From: Actinomycetes bacterium
GTDB lineage: Bacteria; Actinomycetota; Actinomycetes; Mycobacteriales; Micromonosporaceae
NCBI GenBank assembly: GCA_021793335.1
Contig: JAJYSW010000147.1
Location: 1 to 8,063, forward strand
Direction: 5' to 3'
DNA length: 8,063 nucleotides
A program made the position numbers and the translations under genes. This document shows, piece after piece, positions 1-6,622 of the stretch; the first letter of the stretch is position 1; each line of letters opens with the position of its first letter. The notes under the pieces were generated by a model. That model saw nothing but the letters and a program-made list of their open reading frames with translations, did no database searches and had not been told where the DNA came from.

Positions 1-27
1 TCACCATTCTCGACATGCGGAGTGATC

Positions 28-2241
28 ATGCGCATATCCCGTAAACGGCGGCTGCAGAGCCTGTCGGTGCTGACGGCGGCGGGCCTCGCGGCCCTCGCCG
101 TACCGGCGGTCTCGAACGTCGCCGCCCAGGCGGCCACCGGCTGCGACGTCACCTACACCATCCTCAACGAATGGCCCGGCGGATACACCGCCGGCGTCAC
201 GGCCACGAACCTCGGCGCCCCGGTCTCCTCGTGGACGATCGGCTGGGAATTCGACGCCGGACAACAGGTGACCGACCACTGGAACGCCGCCATCGTCCAG
301 TCCGGCTCGTCCGTGACCGCCTCGGACGTCGGCTACAACGCCGGCCTCGGCACCGGAGCCACCGTCGAATTCGGTTTCAACGGCTCCTGGAACTCCTCGA
401 ACCCCGTCCCCGGCTCGTTCACGTTCAACGGCGTCGCCTGCGACGGCTCGGCCGGCCCGACCGACGATCCCACTTCCGAGGGCCCGACCGACGACCCCAC
501 CGACGACCCGACCGAGGACCCCGGCCAGGGCGGCGACGGCCGCTACGAGGTCGAGGCGCTGCGGCGCGGCGTCACCGTCGTCCCCTCCGGCGGCGGCAAC
601 CTCGTCAGCTGGCGGCTGCTGGGCACCGACGACCCGGACGTGGCGTTCAACGTCTACCGCGACGGACAGAAGCTCAACTCCGCCCCGATCACCGGGGCGA
701 CGAACTACCTCGACCGCAGCGGCGCCGGGGACTACGCCGTCGCAGCCGTCACCGACGGAACCGAGGGCGCCCCGTCCGCGGCCGAGGTCGAGTTCAACTC
801 CAGCGGCCACTTCGACATCCCGATCCAGCGGCCTTCCAGCAACCACTCGGCCAATGACACCGGCGTCGGCGACCTGGACGGCGACGGCGACTACGAGTTC
901 ATCGTCAAGTGGTACCCCGACAACGCCAAGGACAACTCGCAGTCCGGCCGCACCGACAACACCATCATCGACGCCTACACCCTCGAAGGCGAACGGCTCT
1001 GGCGCATCGACCTGGGTCGCAACATCCGCTCGGGCGCGCACTACACCCAGTTCCAGGTGTACGACTACGACGGCGACGGCCGCGCCGAGATCGCCATGAA
1101 GACCGCCGACGGCACCGTCGACGGCCAGGGCCGCGTCATCGGCGACGCGAACGCCGACCACCGCAACGGCAGCGGCTACGTCCTGTCCGGACCGGAGTTC
1201 CTGACCGTCTTCGACGGGCTGACCGGCGCGGCGATCGACACCGTCGACTACCGGCCGCCGCGCGGCAACGTCTCGGACTGGGGCGATGACTACGGCAACC
1301 GCGTCGACCGGTTCCTGGCCGGCACCGCCTACCTCGACGGCGCGACGCCCTCGATGATCTTCGCCCGCGGCTACTACACGCGCTCGGTGATCTGGGCGGT
1401 CGACTTCGACGGCCGAAACCTGTCCACCCGGTGGATCTTCGACTCCGATGAAAAAGGTTCGCAGTATCGGGGCCAGGGCGCGCACTCGCTCTCGATCGCC
1501 GATCTCGACGGCGACGGCCGCCAGGACGTCGTCTATGGCGCGATGGCGGTCGGCTCGAACGGCGAGGCGCTGTGGCGCACCGGCTTCGGGCACGGCGACG
1601 CGCTCCACGTCTCGGACTTCGTGCCGGACCGCCCCGGCCAAGAGGTGTTCATGGTGCACGAAGACGGCAGCCGGCCCTCCTCCAGCCTCGTCGGCGGCGA
1701 CGGCACGGTCCTGTTCCAGACCAGCCCGGACGGCGACAACGGCCGCGGCGTGGCCGCCAACGTCACCGCGGGCAACCCCGGCGCCGAGTTCTGGTCCTCG
1801 AACGTGAGCGGTCTGCTGAACGCTTCGGGGAGCAACATCGGTTCGAAGCCCAGCTCAGCGAACTTCGTGATCTGGTGGGACGGCGACGGCGAGCGCGAGC
1901 TCCTCGACGGCACCCACATCGACGACTACGACGACGGCCGCCTCCTGACCGGCTCGGGCGTGGACTCGAACAACGGCACGAAGTCGAACCCGGCACTGTC
2001 CGCGGACCTGTTCGGCGACTGGCGCGAAGAGGTCGTCTGGCGCACCGGCGACTCCTCGGCCCTGCGGATCTACGCCACGCCGCACGAGACGGACCTGCGC
2101 ATCGCCACGCTCATGCACGACCCGCAGTACCGGGTGGCGATCGCCTGGCAGAACACGGCATATAACCAGCCGCCCCACCCGAGCTTCTACATCGGCGGCG
2201 AGGTCGCCTCCTACCCCTGGCCCGATATCCACACTCCCTGA
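28..2241 (+). CDS. Secreted rhamnogalacturonan lyase (PL11) with N-terminal CBM2
   Basis: Predicted secreted rhamnogalacturonan I lyase of 737 residues, cleaving the pectin backbone by beta-elimination outside the cell. Residues 1 to about 36 form a signal peptide (basic MRISRKRR, then an Ala/Leu core). Residues 39-138 are a CBM2: Cys39 and Cys138 match the family disulphide, and W49, W85 and Y103 sit where the Cex cellulose-binding domain has its three surface tryptophans. An acidic Pro/Thr/Asp linker (about 139-171) leads to the PL11 catalytic region (172-737), which resembles Bacillus YesW/YesX. It carries repeated calcium-binding loops of DxDGDGxxE/D type at D282, D346 and D492. ATG at 28 is preferred because GGAG (19-22) lies 5 bases upstream; GTG at 22 would overlap that site. 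The module order and family are clear. Whether it acts endo or exo cannot be told from the sequence. Its promoter lies outside the window. Confidence 0.94.
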   Translation: MRISRKRRLQSLSVLTAAGLAALAVPAVSNVAAQAATGCDVTYTILNEWPGGYTAGVTATNLGAPVSSWTIGWEFDAGQQVTDHWNAAIVQSGSSVTASDVGYNAGLGTGATVEFGFNGSWNSSNPVPGSFTFNGVACDGSAGPTDDPTSEGPTDDPTDDPTEDPGQGGDGRYEVEALRRGVTVVPSGGGNLVSWRLLGTDDPDVAFNVYRDGQKLNSAPITGATNYLDRSGAGDYAVAAVTDGTEGAPSAAEVEFNSSGHFDIPIQRPSSNHSANDTGVGDLDGDGDYEFIVKWYPDNAKDNSQSGRTDNTIIDAYTLEGERLWRIDLGRNIRSGAHYTQFQVYDYDGDGRAEIAMKTADGTVDGQGRVIGDANADHRNGSGYVLSGPEFLTVFDGLTGAAIDTVDYRPPRGNVSDWGDDYGNRVDRFLAGTAYLDGATPSMIFARGYYTRSVIWAVDFDGRNLSTRWIFDSDEKGSQYRGQGAHSLSIADLDGDGRQDVVYGAMAVGSNGEALWRTGFGHGDALHVSDFVPDRPGQEVFMVHEDGSRPSSSLVGGDGTVLFQTSPDGDNGRGVAANVTAGNPGAEFWSSNVSGLLNASGSNIGSKPSSANFVIWWDGDGERELLDGTHIDDYDDGRLLTGSGVDSNNGTKSNPALSADLFGDWREEVVWRTGDSSALRIYATPHETDLRIATLMHDPQYRVAIAWQNTAYNQPPHPSFYIGGEVASYPWPDIHTP

Positions 2242-2254
2242 CCCGATTCCCGGT

Positions 2255-2286
2255 TGGGGCGGGGCGGCCCGGGCCGCCCCGCCCCA
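2255..2286. terminator. Perfect GC-rich palindrome, bidirectional terminator
   Basis: Fifteen bases at 2256-2270 are the exact reverse complement of 2271-2285, and the flanking T2255/A2286 extends this to 16 pairs. The transcript would form a very stable stem with a minimal loop. It lies 14 bases after the lyase stop codon and 12 bases from the end of the convergent CBM2 gene, so it can terminate both. There is no U-tract, as is common for actinomycete terminators. Confidence 0.8.
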
Positions 2287-2297
2287 TCCGTGTGCTC

Positions 2298-2765
2298 TCA
2301 CGCCGGCGTCGCGCCGGCGATGTCGAGCCGATAGGGGAACGGGTCTCCGACGCCGACCTCCCACATCGGGTAGTCGCGGTGCTGCGAGGGCGTGGCCGCC
2401 ACGACGAGCATCAAGTGCGTCTCACCGCCGCGGAGGCTGAAGTCCACGGTCTCGCCCGGGGCGTGCATCCCGCTGTAGCGCACCGAGAAGTCCTCGGAGA
2501 CCGCTGCGAGGCCGAAGCGCCAGTCCGCGCCGGTGAAGGTGGCGCCGGACTGGCGCCAGTCGACGTTCCAGGCGTTCTGGACCTGGGAGCCGCCGGGCAG
2601 ATCGAACTGGACGGTCCAGCCGTCGATGCCCTCGGAGCCGGTGGTGAGGGAGACGGCGGCGTTGTGGCCGTCGCCCCATTCGCTGGTGATGCGGTATTCG
2701 ATCGCGTCGCAGGCGGCGGCGAGCGCCGGGTTCGCCGCCATCATGGTCATCGTTCCGGCGATCAA
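2298..2765 (-). CDS. Small secreted CBM2 (cellulose-binding) protein, start disrupted or unusual
   Basis: A free-standing cellulose-binding module with no catalytic domain. Counting from the TTG at 2765 (155 residues), Cys19 begins the CBM2. W30, W66 and W82 align with the three binding tryptophans of the Cex domain, and the 'GWTVQFDLPGG' and 'NAWN' stretches are typical of the family. The usual second, C-terminal cysteine is absent. A tail of about 38 residues (118-155) is unrecognised. In-frame DNA upstream to about 2816 encodes a textbook signal peptide (basic GRKR, then a hydrophobic run and an ALA-type cleavage site), so the TTG start used for these coordinates would wrongly remove its basic region. 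No ATG, GTG or TTG precedes that peptide in frame without an intervening TGA. The gene is convergent with the lyase, which also carries a CBM2, suggesting joint action on plant cell wall. It may be a recent pseudogene or carry a sequence error. Confidence 0.8.
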   Translation of the reverse strand: MIAGTMTMMAANPALAAACDAIEYRITSEWGDGHNAAVSLTTGSEGIDGWTVQFDLPGGSQVQNAWNVDWRQSGATFTGADWRFGLAAVSEDFSVRYSGMHAPGETVDFSLRGGETHLMLVVAATPSQHRDYPMWEVGVGDPFPYRLDIAGATPA

Positions 2766-2844
2766 AGCGCCGCAGAGTGCGGCGGCCGTCCCGATCCGCT
2801 TGCGTCCGGTGCTCGTTCATGGGGATTCCACGGGAGACCTCCTT
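2766..2844 (-). other. Conflicting translation-start region of the solo CBM2 gene
   Basis: Read on the minus strand, a perfect Shine-Dalgarno AAGGAGG (2844-2838) is followed after 6 bases by GTG (2831-2829). That codon is in the signal-peptide frame but meets TGA (2819-2817) after four codons. The TGA overlaps an ATG (2820-2818) in the ATGA arrangement, but this ATG lies in another frame and reads an Arg-rich, non-secretory protein. Immediately after the TGA the frame reads T-S-T-G-R-K-R-I-G-T-A-A-A-L, an obvious signal-peptide start. One base substitution (TGA to a sense codon) or removal of one base would give an intact gene. Other explanations are a rare ACG start at 2816 or a sequencing error. 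Confidence 0.7.
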
Positions 2845-2897
2845 CCCTCCCGGGCACGTCCGAAACGCACCCGAAAGCCATTTCGTATATTCATGTG

Positions 2898-2926
2898 TAT
2901 AAATATTGTGGTCTATACGGGTGCAA
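2898..2926 (-). promoter_or_regulatory. Candidate promoter for the solo CBM2 gene
   Basis: On the minus strand TTGCAC (2926-2921) and TTTATA (2903-2898) are separated by 17 bases. They lie in a strikingly AT-rich patch (2881-2910 has only 7 G/C in 30), about 80 bases upstream of the start region. TATACA two bases further downstream is an alternative -10. A GTATA/TATAC inverted pair spans the spacer and could be an operator. Confidence 0.5.
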
Positions 2927-2956
2927 GGACGGAAGACCGTGGACTTTCGGAAAACC

Positions 2957-3814
2957 TCACCGCTCCGCAACGGTGCCGGCGCGGCGGCGGCGCACATACC
3001 ACAACGGCACGAAGACCCCCGCGAGCGCGACGGCGGCCAGCGGCGCGAACGGCAGCAGGACCCCCAGGACCACCGAGGCGGCACGCAGGACCCCGACCGC
3101 CCCCGACCAGCCGACGCCCAGACCTTCGGCGAAGGTGCCCGGACCGGTGTAGCCGGCGCTCGCGGTCGCCTCCCGCTCGGGCGTGGCGACGGTATAGGTG
3201 ATCGTGGACAGCGCGATGCGGTCCTGGAGCGAGGCGAGCTGCGCTTCGAGCGAGGCGAGCTCCGCCTCGCGCTCCACCAGCTCGGTTTCGAGGTCGATGA
3301 TCTCGCCGAGCGAGGCGGCCTCGTCGAGCAGCGCCCGGAGGCGTTCGAGACCGGCGCTCTTGGTGGCGATGGCGGATTCGAGGTCCGTCGCCTGACCGGT
3401 GACGTCCTCGGTGACGACGGTGCGGCCGGTCTCCTCGTCGGCGAGTCCGGCGAGCTCGTCCATGGCCTCGGCGAAGCGCTCGGAGGGGATGCGGACGGTC
3501 AGCACGGCGCTCGCCCACTCGTCACCGCCGCTGCGCTCATCGGCGGTGACGACGCCGCCGAAGGCCGCGGCGGTGGTCCACACCTGTTCGGCCACCGCGA
3601 TCGGGTCCTCGTCGACGGTCTCCAGCGTCGCGGTGTAGACGAGCTCGCGCTGTTCGGCGATGTCGAACTGCGCCGAGCCGCCTTCGGCCCCCTCGTCGAT
3701 GTCGGCGGGCGCGATCGCGGATTCGCTCCGGCCGCCGCCCGCGTCGCTCGAAGAGCATCCGGTCAGTGCGAACAGGGCGATGAGCAGCGCGGCGGGGATG
3801 CTGAGGAGTTTCAT
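2957..3814 (-). CDS. DUF4349 family lipoprotein, membrane-anchored
   Basis: A 285-residue predicted lipoprotein of the DUF4349 family, whose cellular role is not established. Residues 1-20 are a lipoprotein signal peptide with lipobox LTGC, so Cys20 would be lipidated. A low-complexity Gly/Ser/Asp stretch follows, then a globular part (about 50-130) with family-typical segments such as 'VWTTAAAFGGVV' and 'LTVRIPSERF'. A long coiled coil rich in Leu/Glu/Ala spans about 132-190. A C-terminal hydrophobic region (about 223-264) ends in RRRR (265-268), predicting a membrane helix with the last residues in the cytoplasm. An upstream ATG at 3910 stays in frame but would add 32 polar residues before the signal peptide. 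ATG at 3814, with GAGG 6 bases upstream, is therefore chosen. It is divergent from the restriction gene; the CBM2 gene behind it has its own promoter. No functional link to either neighbour is visible. Confidence 0.9.
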   Translation of the reverse strand: MKLLSIPAALLIALFALTGCSSSDAGGGRSESAIAPADIDEGAEGGSAQFDIAEQRELVYTATLETVDEDPIAVAEQVWTTAAAFGGVVTADERSGGDEWASAVLTVRIPSERFAEAMDELAGLADEETGRTVVTEDVTGQATDLESAIATKSAGLERLRALLDEAASLGEIIDLETELVEREAELASLEAQLASLQDRIALSTITYTVATPEREATASAGYTGPGTFAEGLGVGWSGAVGVLRAASVVLGVLLPFAPLAAVALAGVFVPLWYVRRRRAGTVAER

Positions 3815-3872
3815 GGGTGCCTCACAAGTGTCACGGGCATCGAAAACGGTCGGCGGTATCTGTTCACGAGTT

Positions 3873-3882
3873 TGGACGTCCA
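3873..3882. promoter_or_regulatory. Short palindrome in the divergent promoter region
   Basis: TGGACGTCCA is a perfect 10-base palindrome about 60 bases upstream of the DUF4349 start, in the space shared with the divergent restriction gene. It is the size of an operator half-pair, but no regulator can be assigned, and short palindromes are common in high-GC DNA. Confidence 0.25.
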
Positions 3883-3905
3883 CAGTCGCGGAACGGTCGC
3901 CTTCC

Positions 3906-3991
3906 CTCATCGATGAGGCCGCAGACCATGGCAGGGCGGTCGCCGATCCCCGTCTGCGGCGGCCTCATACCGGTCGGGGCCGCCCGGCGGC
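3906..3991 (+). promoter_or_regulatory. Structured leader (inverted repeats) ahead of the restriction gene
   Basis: Three inverted repeats are packed before the DUF262 gene. CTCATCGATGAG (3906-3917) is a 12-base palindrome. ATGAGGCCGCAGAC (3913-3926) pairs along all 14 bases with 3952-3968, apart from a 3-base CGG bulge; its 25-base loop contains a further GGCG/CGCC stem. GCCGCC-C-GGCGGC (3979-3991) forms another hairpin. The genes on both sides point away, so this is not an ordinary terminator of either. If transcribed with the restriction gene it would be a 5' leader able to act as an attenuator; as DNA it could be an operator or cruciform site. The structure is seen; the role is inferred. 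Confidence 0.55.
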
Positions 3992-4042
3992 GTTACCATG
4001 AGCCTCCCCCCGGTGTACCGCCTCGATGTTGGAGCCCGTTGC

Positions 4043-6115
4043 ATGCGCCTGTACAAGGACACGACCTACTCCGTTCGCACCCTGGTCGACGAGATCGGTC
4101 GAGGCCGGATCGCCCTGCCCGATCTCCAGCGTCCCTTCGTCTGGTCCGCCTCGCAGGTGCGCAACCTCTTCGACTCGATGTACCGCGGCTACCCGGTGGG
4201 GTACCTGCTGTTCTGGGAGACCGGAGCGGACACCTCGCGTCGGAGCATCGGATCGGCGCAGACCGACAGCGCGGCGCACCTGGTCATCGACGGCCAGCAG
4301 CGCACGACGGCGCTGTACACGGTGCTCACCGGCGGGGAAGTGCTGGGCAAGGACTACTCGCGCTCGCGCATCGCGATCTCCTTCAACCCCTCGGACGAGA
4401 CCTTCGAGGTCGCGAATGCCTCCACCAGGAACAATCCCGAGTACATCGCCGATATCACCGAGGTCTTCTCCCCCGACTTCCGGCCGCTCAGCTGGACGAC
4501 GGCCTTCATCCAGCGGCTGGCCCTCCACCGCCCGGTCTCCCCGAACGCGGAGCACCGAATCGCCACGGCGATCGAACGCCTGCGGAGTTTGGACCATACC
4601 GACTTCAAAGTGATCGTGCTGTCCTCGGAGGCCGATGTCAGGGAGGTCTCGGAGATCTTCGTGAGGATCAACTCGGCCGGGACCGAACTCAACCAGTCCG
4701 ACTTCCTGCTGACGCTCATGAGCGTGTACTGGTCGGACGGGAGGCGGGAGCTGGAGGAGTTCTGCGAGGCGACGAGGACGCCGCGCACCGACGGCAGGCC
4801 CTCGCCGTTCAACTGGCATCTGCGCCCCAAACCGGTCTTGTTGCTGCGTGCGGCCGTGGCGCTGGCATTCCGGCGGGCAAGGCTTGAGAGCGTCTACAGC
4901 CTGCTGAGCGGCCGGGACGTCGAAGCGGGCCCGGCGCGCTCCAAGCGGATCGAGGAGCAGTTCAAGCAGCTCTCGAAGGCGCAGGGCTCGGTGCTGCACC
5001 TGCTGCACTGGCACGAGTTCCTCCAGTGTCTGGAGCTGGCCGGGTTCCGAGGGCGGAAGATGATCACCTCGGAGAACGCAGTGGTGTTCTCGTATGTGAT
5101 GTGGCTGATCGGCAGACTGGAGTACAGGGTCCCGATCGACCGGTTGCGCCATGTGATCGCCCGGTGGTTCTTCATGGCGCACACCACGAGCCGGTACTCG
5201 GGTTCGTTCGAGACGCAGGTGGAGCGCGAGCTCGCCCAGATCACGGGTGTCGAGCGCGGCGACGCCGAAGGGTTCGTGGCGCTGCTGTCGCGCCTCGTCG
5301 ACGAGCGGCTCACGAGTGACTGGTGGTCGGTGACGCTGCCGAACGGCCTGGAATCCTCGGCGGGGAAGTCGCCGGTGCTCAGCGCCTATATCGCGGCCCT
5401 GAACATCCTGGACGCGGAGGCGCTGTTCTCGAAGGTGAAGGTCAGGTCCAGGCTGGACCCGTCGGTGACGGTGCAGAAGGGCATCGAGCGGCACCACCTG
5501 TTCCCCAAGCAGTTCCTCAAGAAGGAACTGGGAGTGGGTGACCAGCGGAAGATCAACCAGATCGCCAACATGACGCTGGTGGACTGGACGGACAACATCG
5601 CGGTCTCGGATTCGGCGCCCGCCGAGTACTGGCCGCAGCAGGTGGCGGCGAACCGGTTGACACCGGCGGACCTGGAGCGGCAGGCGTATTGGCACGCGCT
5701 CCCGGCGGGCTGGACCGCGATGGGATATACGGACTTCCTGGCGCACCGGCGGCGGCTGATGGCACAGGTCATCAGGGACGCGTTCGACCGCTTGGCGAAG
5801 GACGACTATGCGGCGGCCTACCCGGAACCGGAATGCGGTGTGGTCTCCGAGAGCCGTTCGGTGGCCGAGCTGATCGAAGTGGGGCTGCTGGAGCCGGGTG
5901 AGTCGGTGGTGAACGAGTCCGACGAAGTCCAGGCGACGGTGCTCGCCGACGGGCGATTGGAATTCGACGGTACCGAGTACCACTCACTGGACGACGCTGC
6001 GCGGGTGGCGGCGGGCGAGGCGCGGGACGGCTGGACCTACTGGTCGGTGGAGTCTCCCGATGACGGAGCCATGACGCTGGCGGCCCTCGTCAAGGACCCC
6101 GTCAAGGGAAGCTGA
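4043..6115 (+). CDS. GmrSD-like modification-dependent restriction endonuclease (DUF262-HNH-RAMA)
   Basis: A 690-residue, single-chain homologue of the GmrS/GmrD type IV restriction family, predicted to cut DNA carrying modified bases or backbone. The N-terminal DUF262 domain has the hallmark LPDLQRPFVW (25-34) and DGQQR (83-87), thought to form the nucleotide-binding and hydrolysing site, plus 'FVRINSAGTELNQSDF' typical of the family. The middle contains the conserved 'RYSGSFET' helix region. The HNH (DUF1524-like) nuclease follows, with H484-H485 in ERHHLFPKQF and N509 in QIANMTL. Residues about 606-670 look like a RAMA domain ('AELIEVGLLEPGE', then a Tyr/Ser segment and GWTYW around W664/W667), a module predicted to read modified DNA. 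ATG at 4043 is preferred: GGAG lies 8 bases upstream and the protein then begins just before the domain. ATG at 3998 would add 15 residues with a poor ribosome site. No methylase or partner gene adjoins it. Target modification is unknown. Confidence 0.9.
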   Translation: MRLYKDTTYSVRTLVDEIGRGRIALPDLQRPFVWSASQVRNLFDSMYRGYPVGYLLFWETGADTSRRSIGSAQTDSAAHLVIDGQQRTTALYTVLTGGEVLGKDYSRSRIAISFNPSDETFEVANASTRNNPEYIADITEVFSPDFRPLSWTTAFIQRLALHRPVSPNAEHRIATAIERLRSLDHTDFKVIVLSSEADVREVSEIFVRINSAGTELNQSDFLLTLMSVYWSDGRRELEEFCEATRTPRTDGRPSPFNWHLRPKPVLLLRAAVALAFRRARLESVYSLLSGRDVEAGPARSKRIEEQFKQLSKAQGSVLHLLHWHEFLQCLELAGFRGRKMITSENAVVFSYVMWLIGRLEYRVPIDRLRHVIARWFFMAHTTSRYSGSFETQVERELAQITGVERGDAEGFVALLSRLVDERLTSDWWSVTLPNGLESSAGKSPVLSAYIAALNILDAEALFSKVKVRSRLDPSVTVQKGIERHHLFPKQFLKKELGVGDQRKINQIANMTLVDWTDNIAVSDSAPAEYWPQQVAANRLTPADLERQAYWHALPAGWTAMGYTDFLAHRRRLMAQVIRDAFDRLAKDDYAAAYPEPECGVVSESRSVAELIEVGLLEPGESVVNESDEVQATVLADGRLEFDGTEYHSLDDAARVAAGEARDGWTYWSVESPDDGAMTLAALVKDPVKGS

Positions 6116-6119
6116 GGCG

Positions 6120-6145
6120 GCGCTCACCGGGAGCCCTCGGAGCGC
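6120..6145 (+). terminator. Possible weak terminator of the restriction gene
   Basis: GCGCT (6120-6124) pairs with AGCGC (6141-6145), and CCG/CGG plus GG/CC can pair inside with small bulges. It begins 5 bases after the stop codon. There is no U-tract and the stem is interrupted, so this is only a tentative call. Confidence 0.3.
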
Positions 6146-6170
6146 ACGAGCGATAAAATCGGGGGTTCCC

Positions 6171-6403
6171 CGCTTCTTTCGGCAACAGCAGCGTCACCAT
6201 GCCCCGGATAATGCACCGGTCGGTCAAGGCTCGAAATTCGGCTCGGCCCTCGCCTCCCGTCCGCTGCGACCTGAGCGCCGAGCGGGGCCTGTGGTGGACG
6301 CCGCCGGGGTCAAGTCCACGGTGCTGCCCGCCGAGTCCCGGGAACCGAATACGGCGGTCGCTTCGATTGGTTGCACCGGCGGGAAAGGCTCGCTTCTTTC
6401 GGC
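6171..6403 (+). repeat. Two direct copies of a 13-base sequence
   Basis: CGCTTCTTTCGGC occurs at 6171-6183 and again at 6391-6403, exactly 220 bases apart, both in the non-coding region upstream of lsr2. The last eight bases of the second copy are also repeated in inverted orientation at 6415-6422. A 13-base exact match is unlikely by chance over so short a distance and may mark a protein-binding site. Confidence 0.5.
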
Positions 6404-6422
6404 TTCATCGACTCGCCGAAAG
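6396..6422 (+). promoter_or_regulatory. Inverted repeat just upstream of the lsr2 promoter
   Basis: CTTTCGGC (6396-6403) and GCCGAAAG (6415-6422) form an 8-base perfect inverted repeat with an 11-base spacer, ending 13 bases before the candidate -35 box of lsr2. The position suits a regulator-binding site. A GAAAG at 6383-6387 could pair with the same left arm instead. Confidence 0.45.
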
Positions 6423-6435
6423 TTCGGCTGTAGAC

Positions 6436-6465
6436 TTGGACGGTTCACCCCTGACCGCATATATC
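6436..6465 (+). promoter_or_regulatory. Candidate lsr2 promoter
   Basis: TTGGAC (6436-6441) and TATATC (6460-6465) are separated by 18 bases, close to the primary-sigma consensus. They stand at the start of a comparatively AT-rich stretch (6441-6600 is about half G/C, well below the genes). This would give lsr2 a leader of about 150 bases. TACAAT at 6545-6550 could be a second, nearer -10 but has no good -35. Lsr2 binds AT-rich DNA, so autoregulation over this stretch is plausible but inferred. Confidence 0.5.
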
Positions 6466-6622
6466 GGCATTTGCGGATATGCATGTTGCTATTGTTCGAG
6501 TAACCGCTTCCCCGAGGGATGCGCTGTGGCAGTGACGCCCTTAATACAATAGACTTTTTATCGAACGTAGCGACCACAATGCATCCAACCGGTCGCTGTA
6601 CGCCCCTGGATGTGGAGGTCAC

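Larger units (their letters stand above)
6116..6435. other. Non-coding stretch after the restriction gene
   Basis: No open frame here has protein-like composition or a ribosome site. The stretch contains a weak hairpin after the restriction gene, a TAAAAT box (6154-6159) followed by a small GGGG-TT-CCCC stem (6162-6171), and two copies of a 13-base sequence described separately. It probably holds the 3' end of one transcript and upstream control of lsr2. Confidence 0.5.

Noticed and set aside
1..1659. A 552-codon open frame on the minus strand opposite the lyase gene
   Set aside because: It is Val/Ala/Gly/Arg/Asp-rich with no domain pattern. It is the antisense reading of a clear CBM2-PL11 gene with strong G/C third-position bias.
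2422..3084. A minus-strand open frame using the ATG at 2820 or an upstream start, reading through the CBM2 gene
   Set aside because: It gives an Arg-rich product with no secretion signal, while the adjacent frame gives a signal peptide and CBM2.
3965..5983. A 672-codon minus-strand open frame opposite the restriction gene
   Set aside because: Composition is His/Arg/Gln/Pro-heavy and repeats no known family; the plus strand carries exact DUF262 and HNH motifs.
6147..6190. A tRNA or small RNA gene near GATAAAATC and GGGGGTTCCCC
   Set aside because: No cloverleaf or T-loop sequence can be assembled; only a very small stem and a -10-like box are present.
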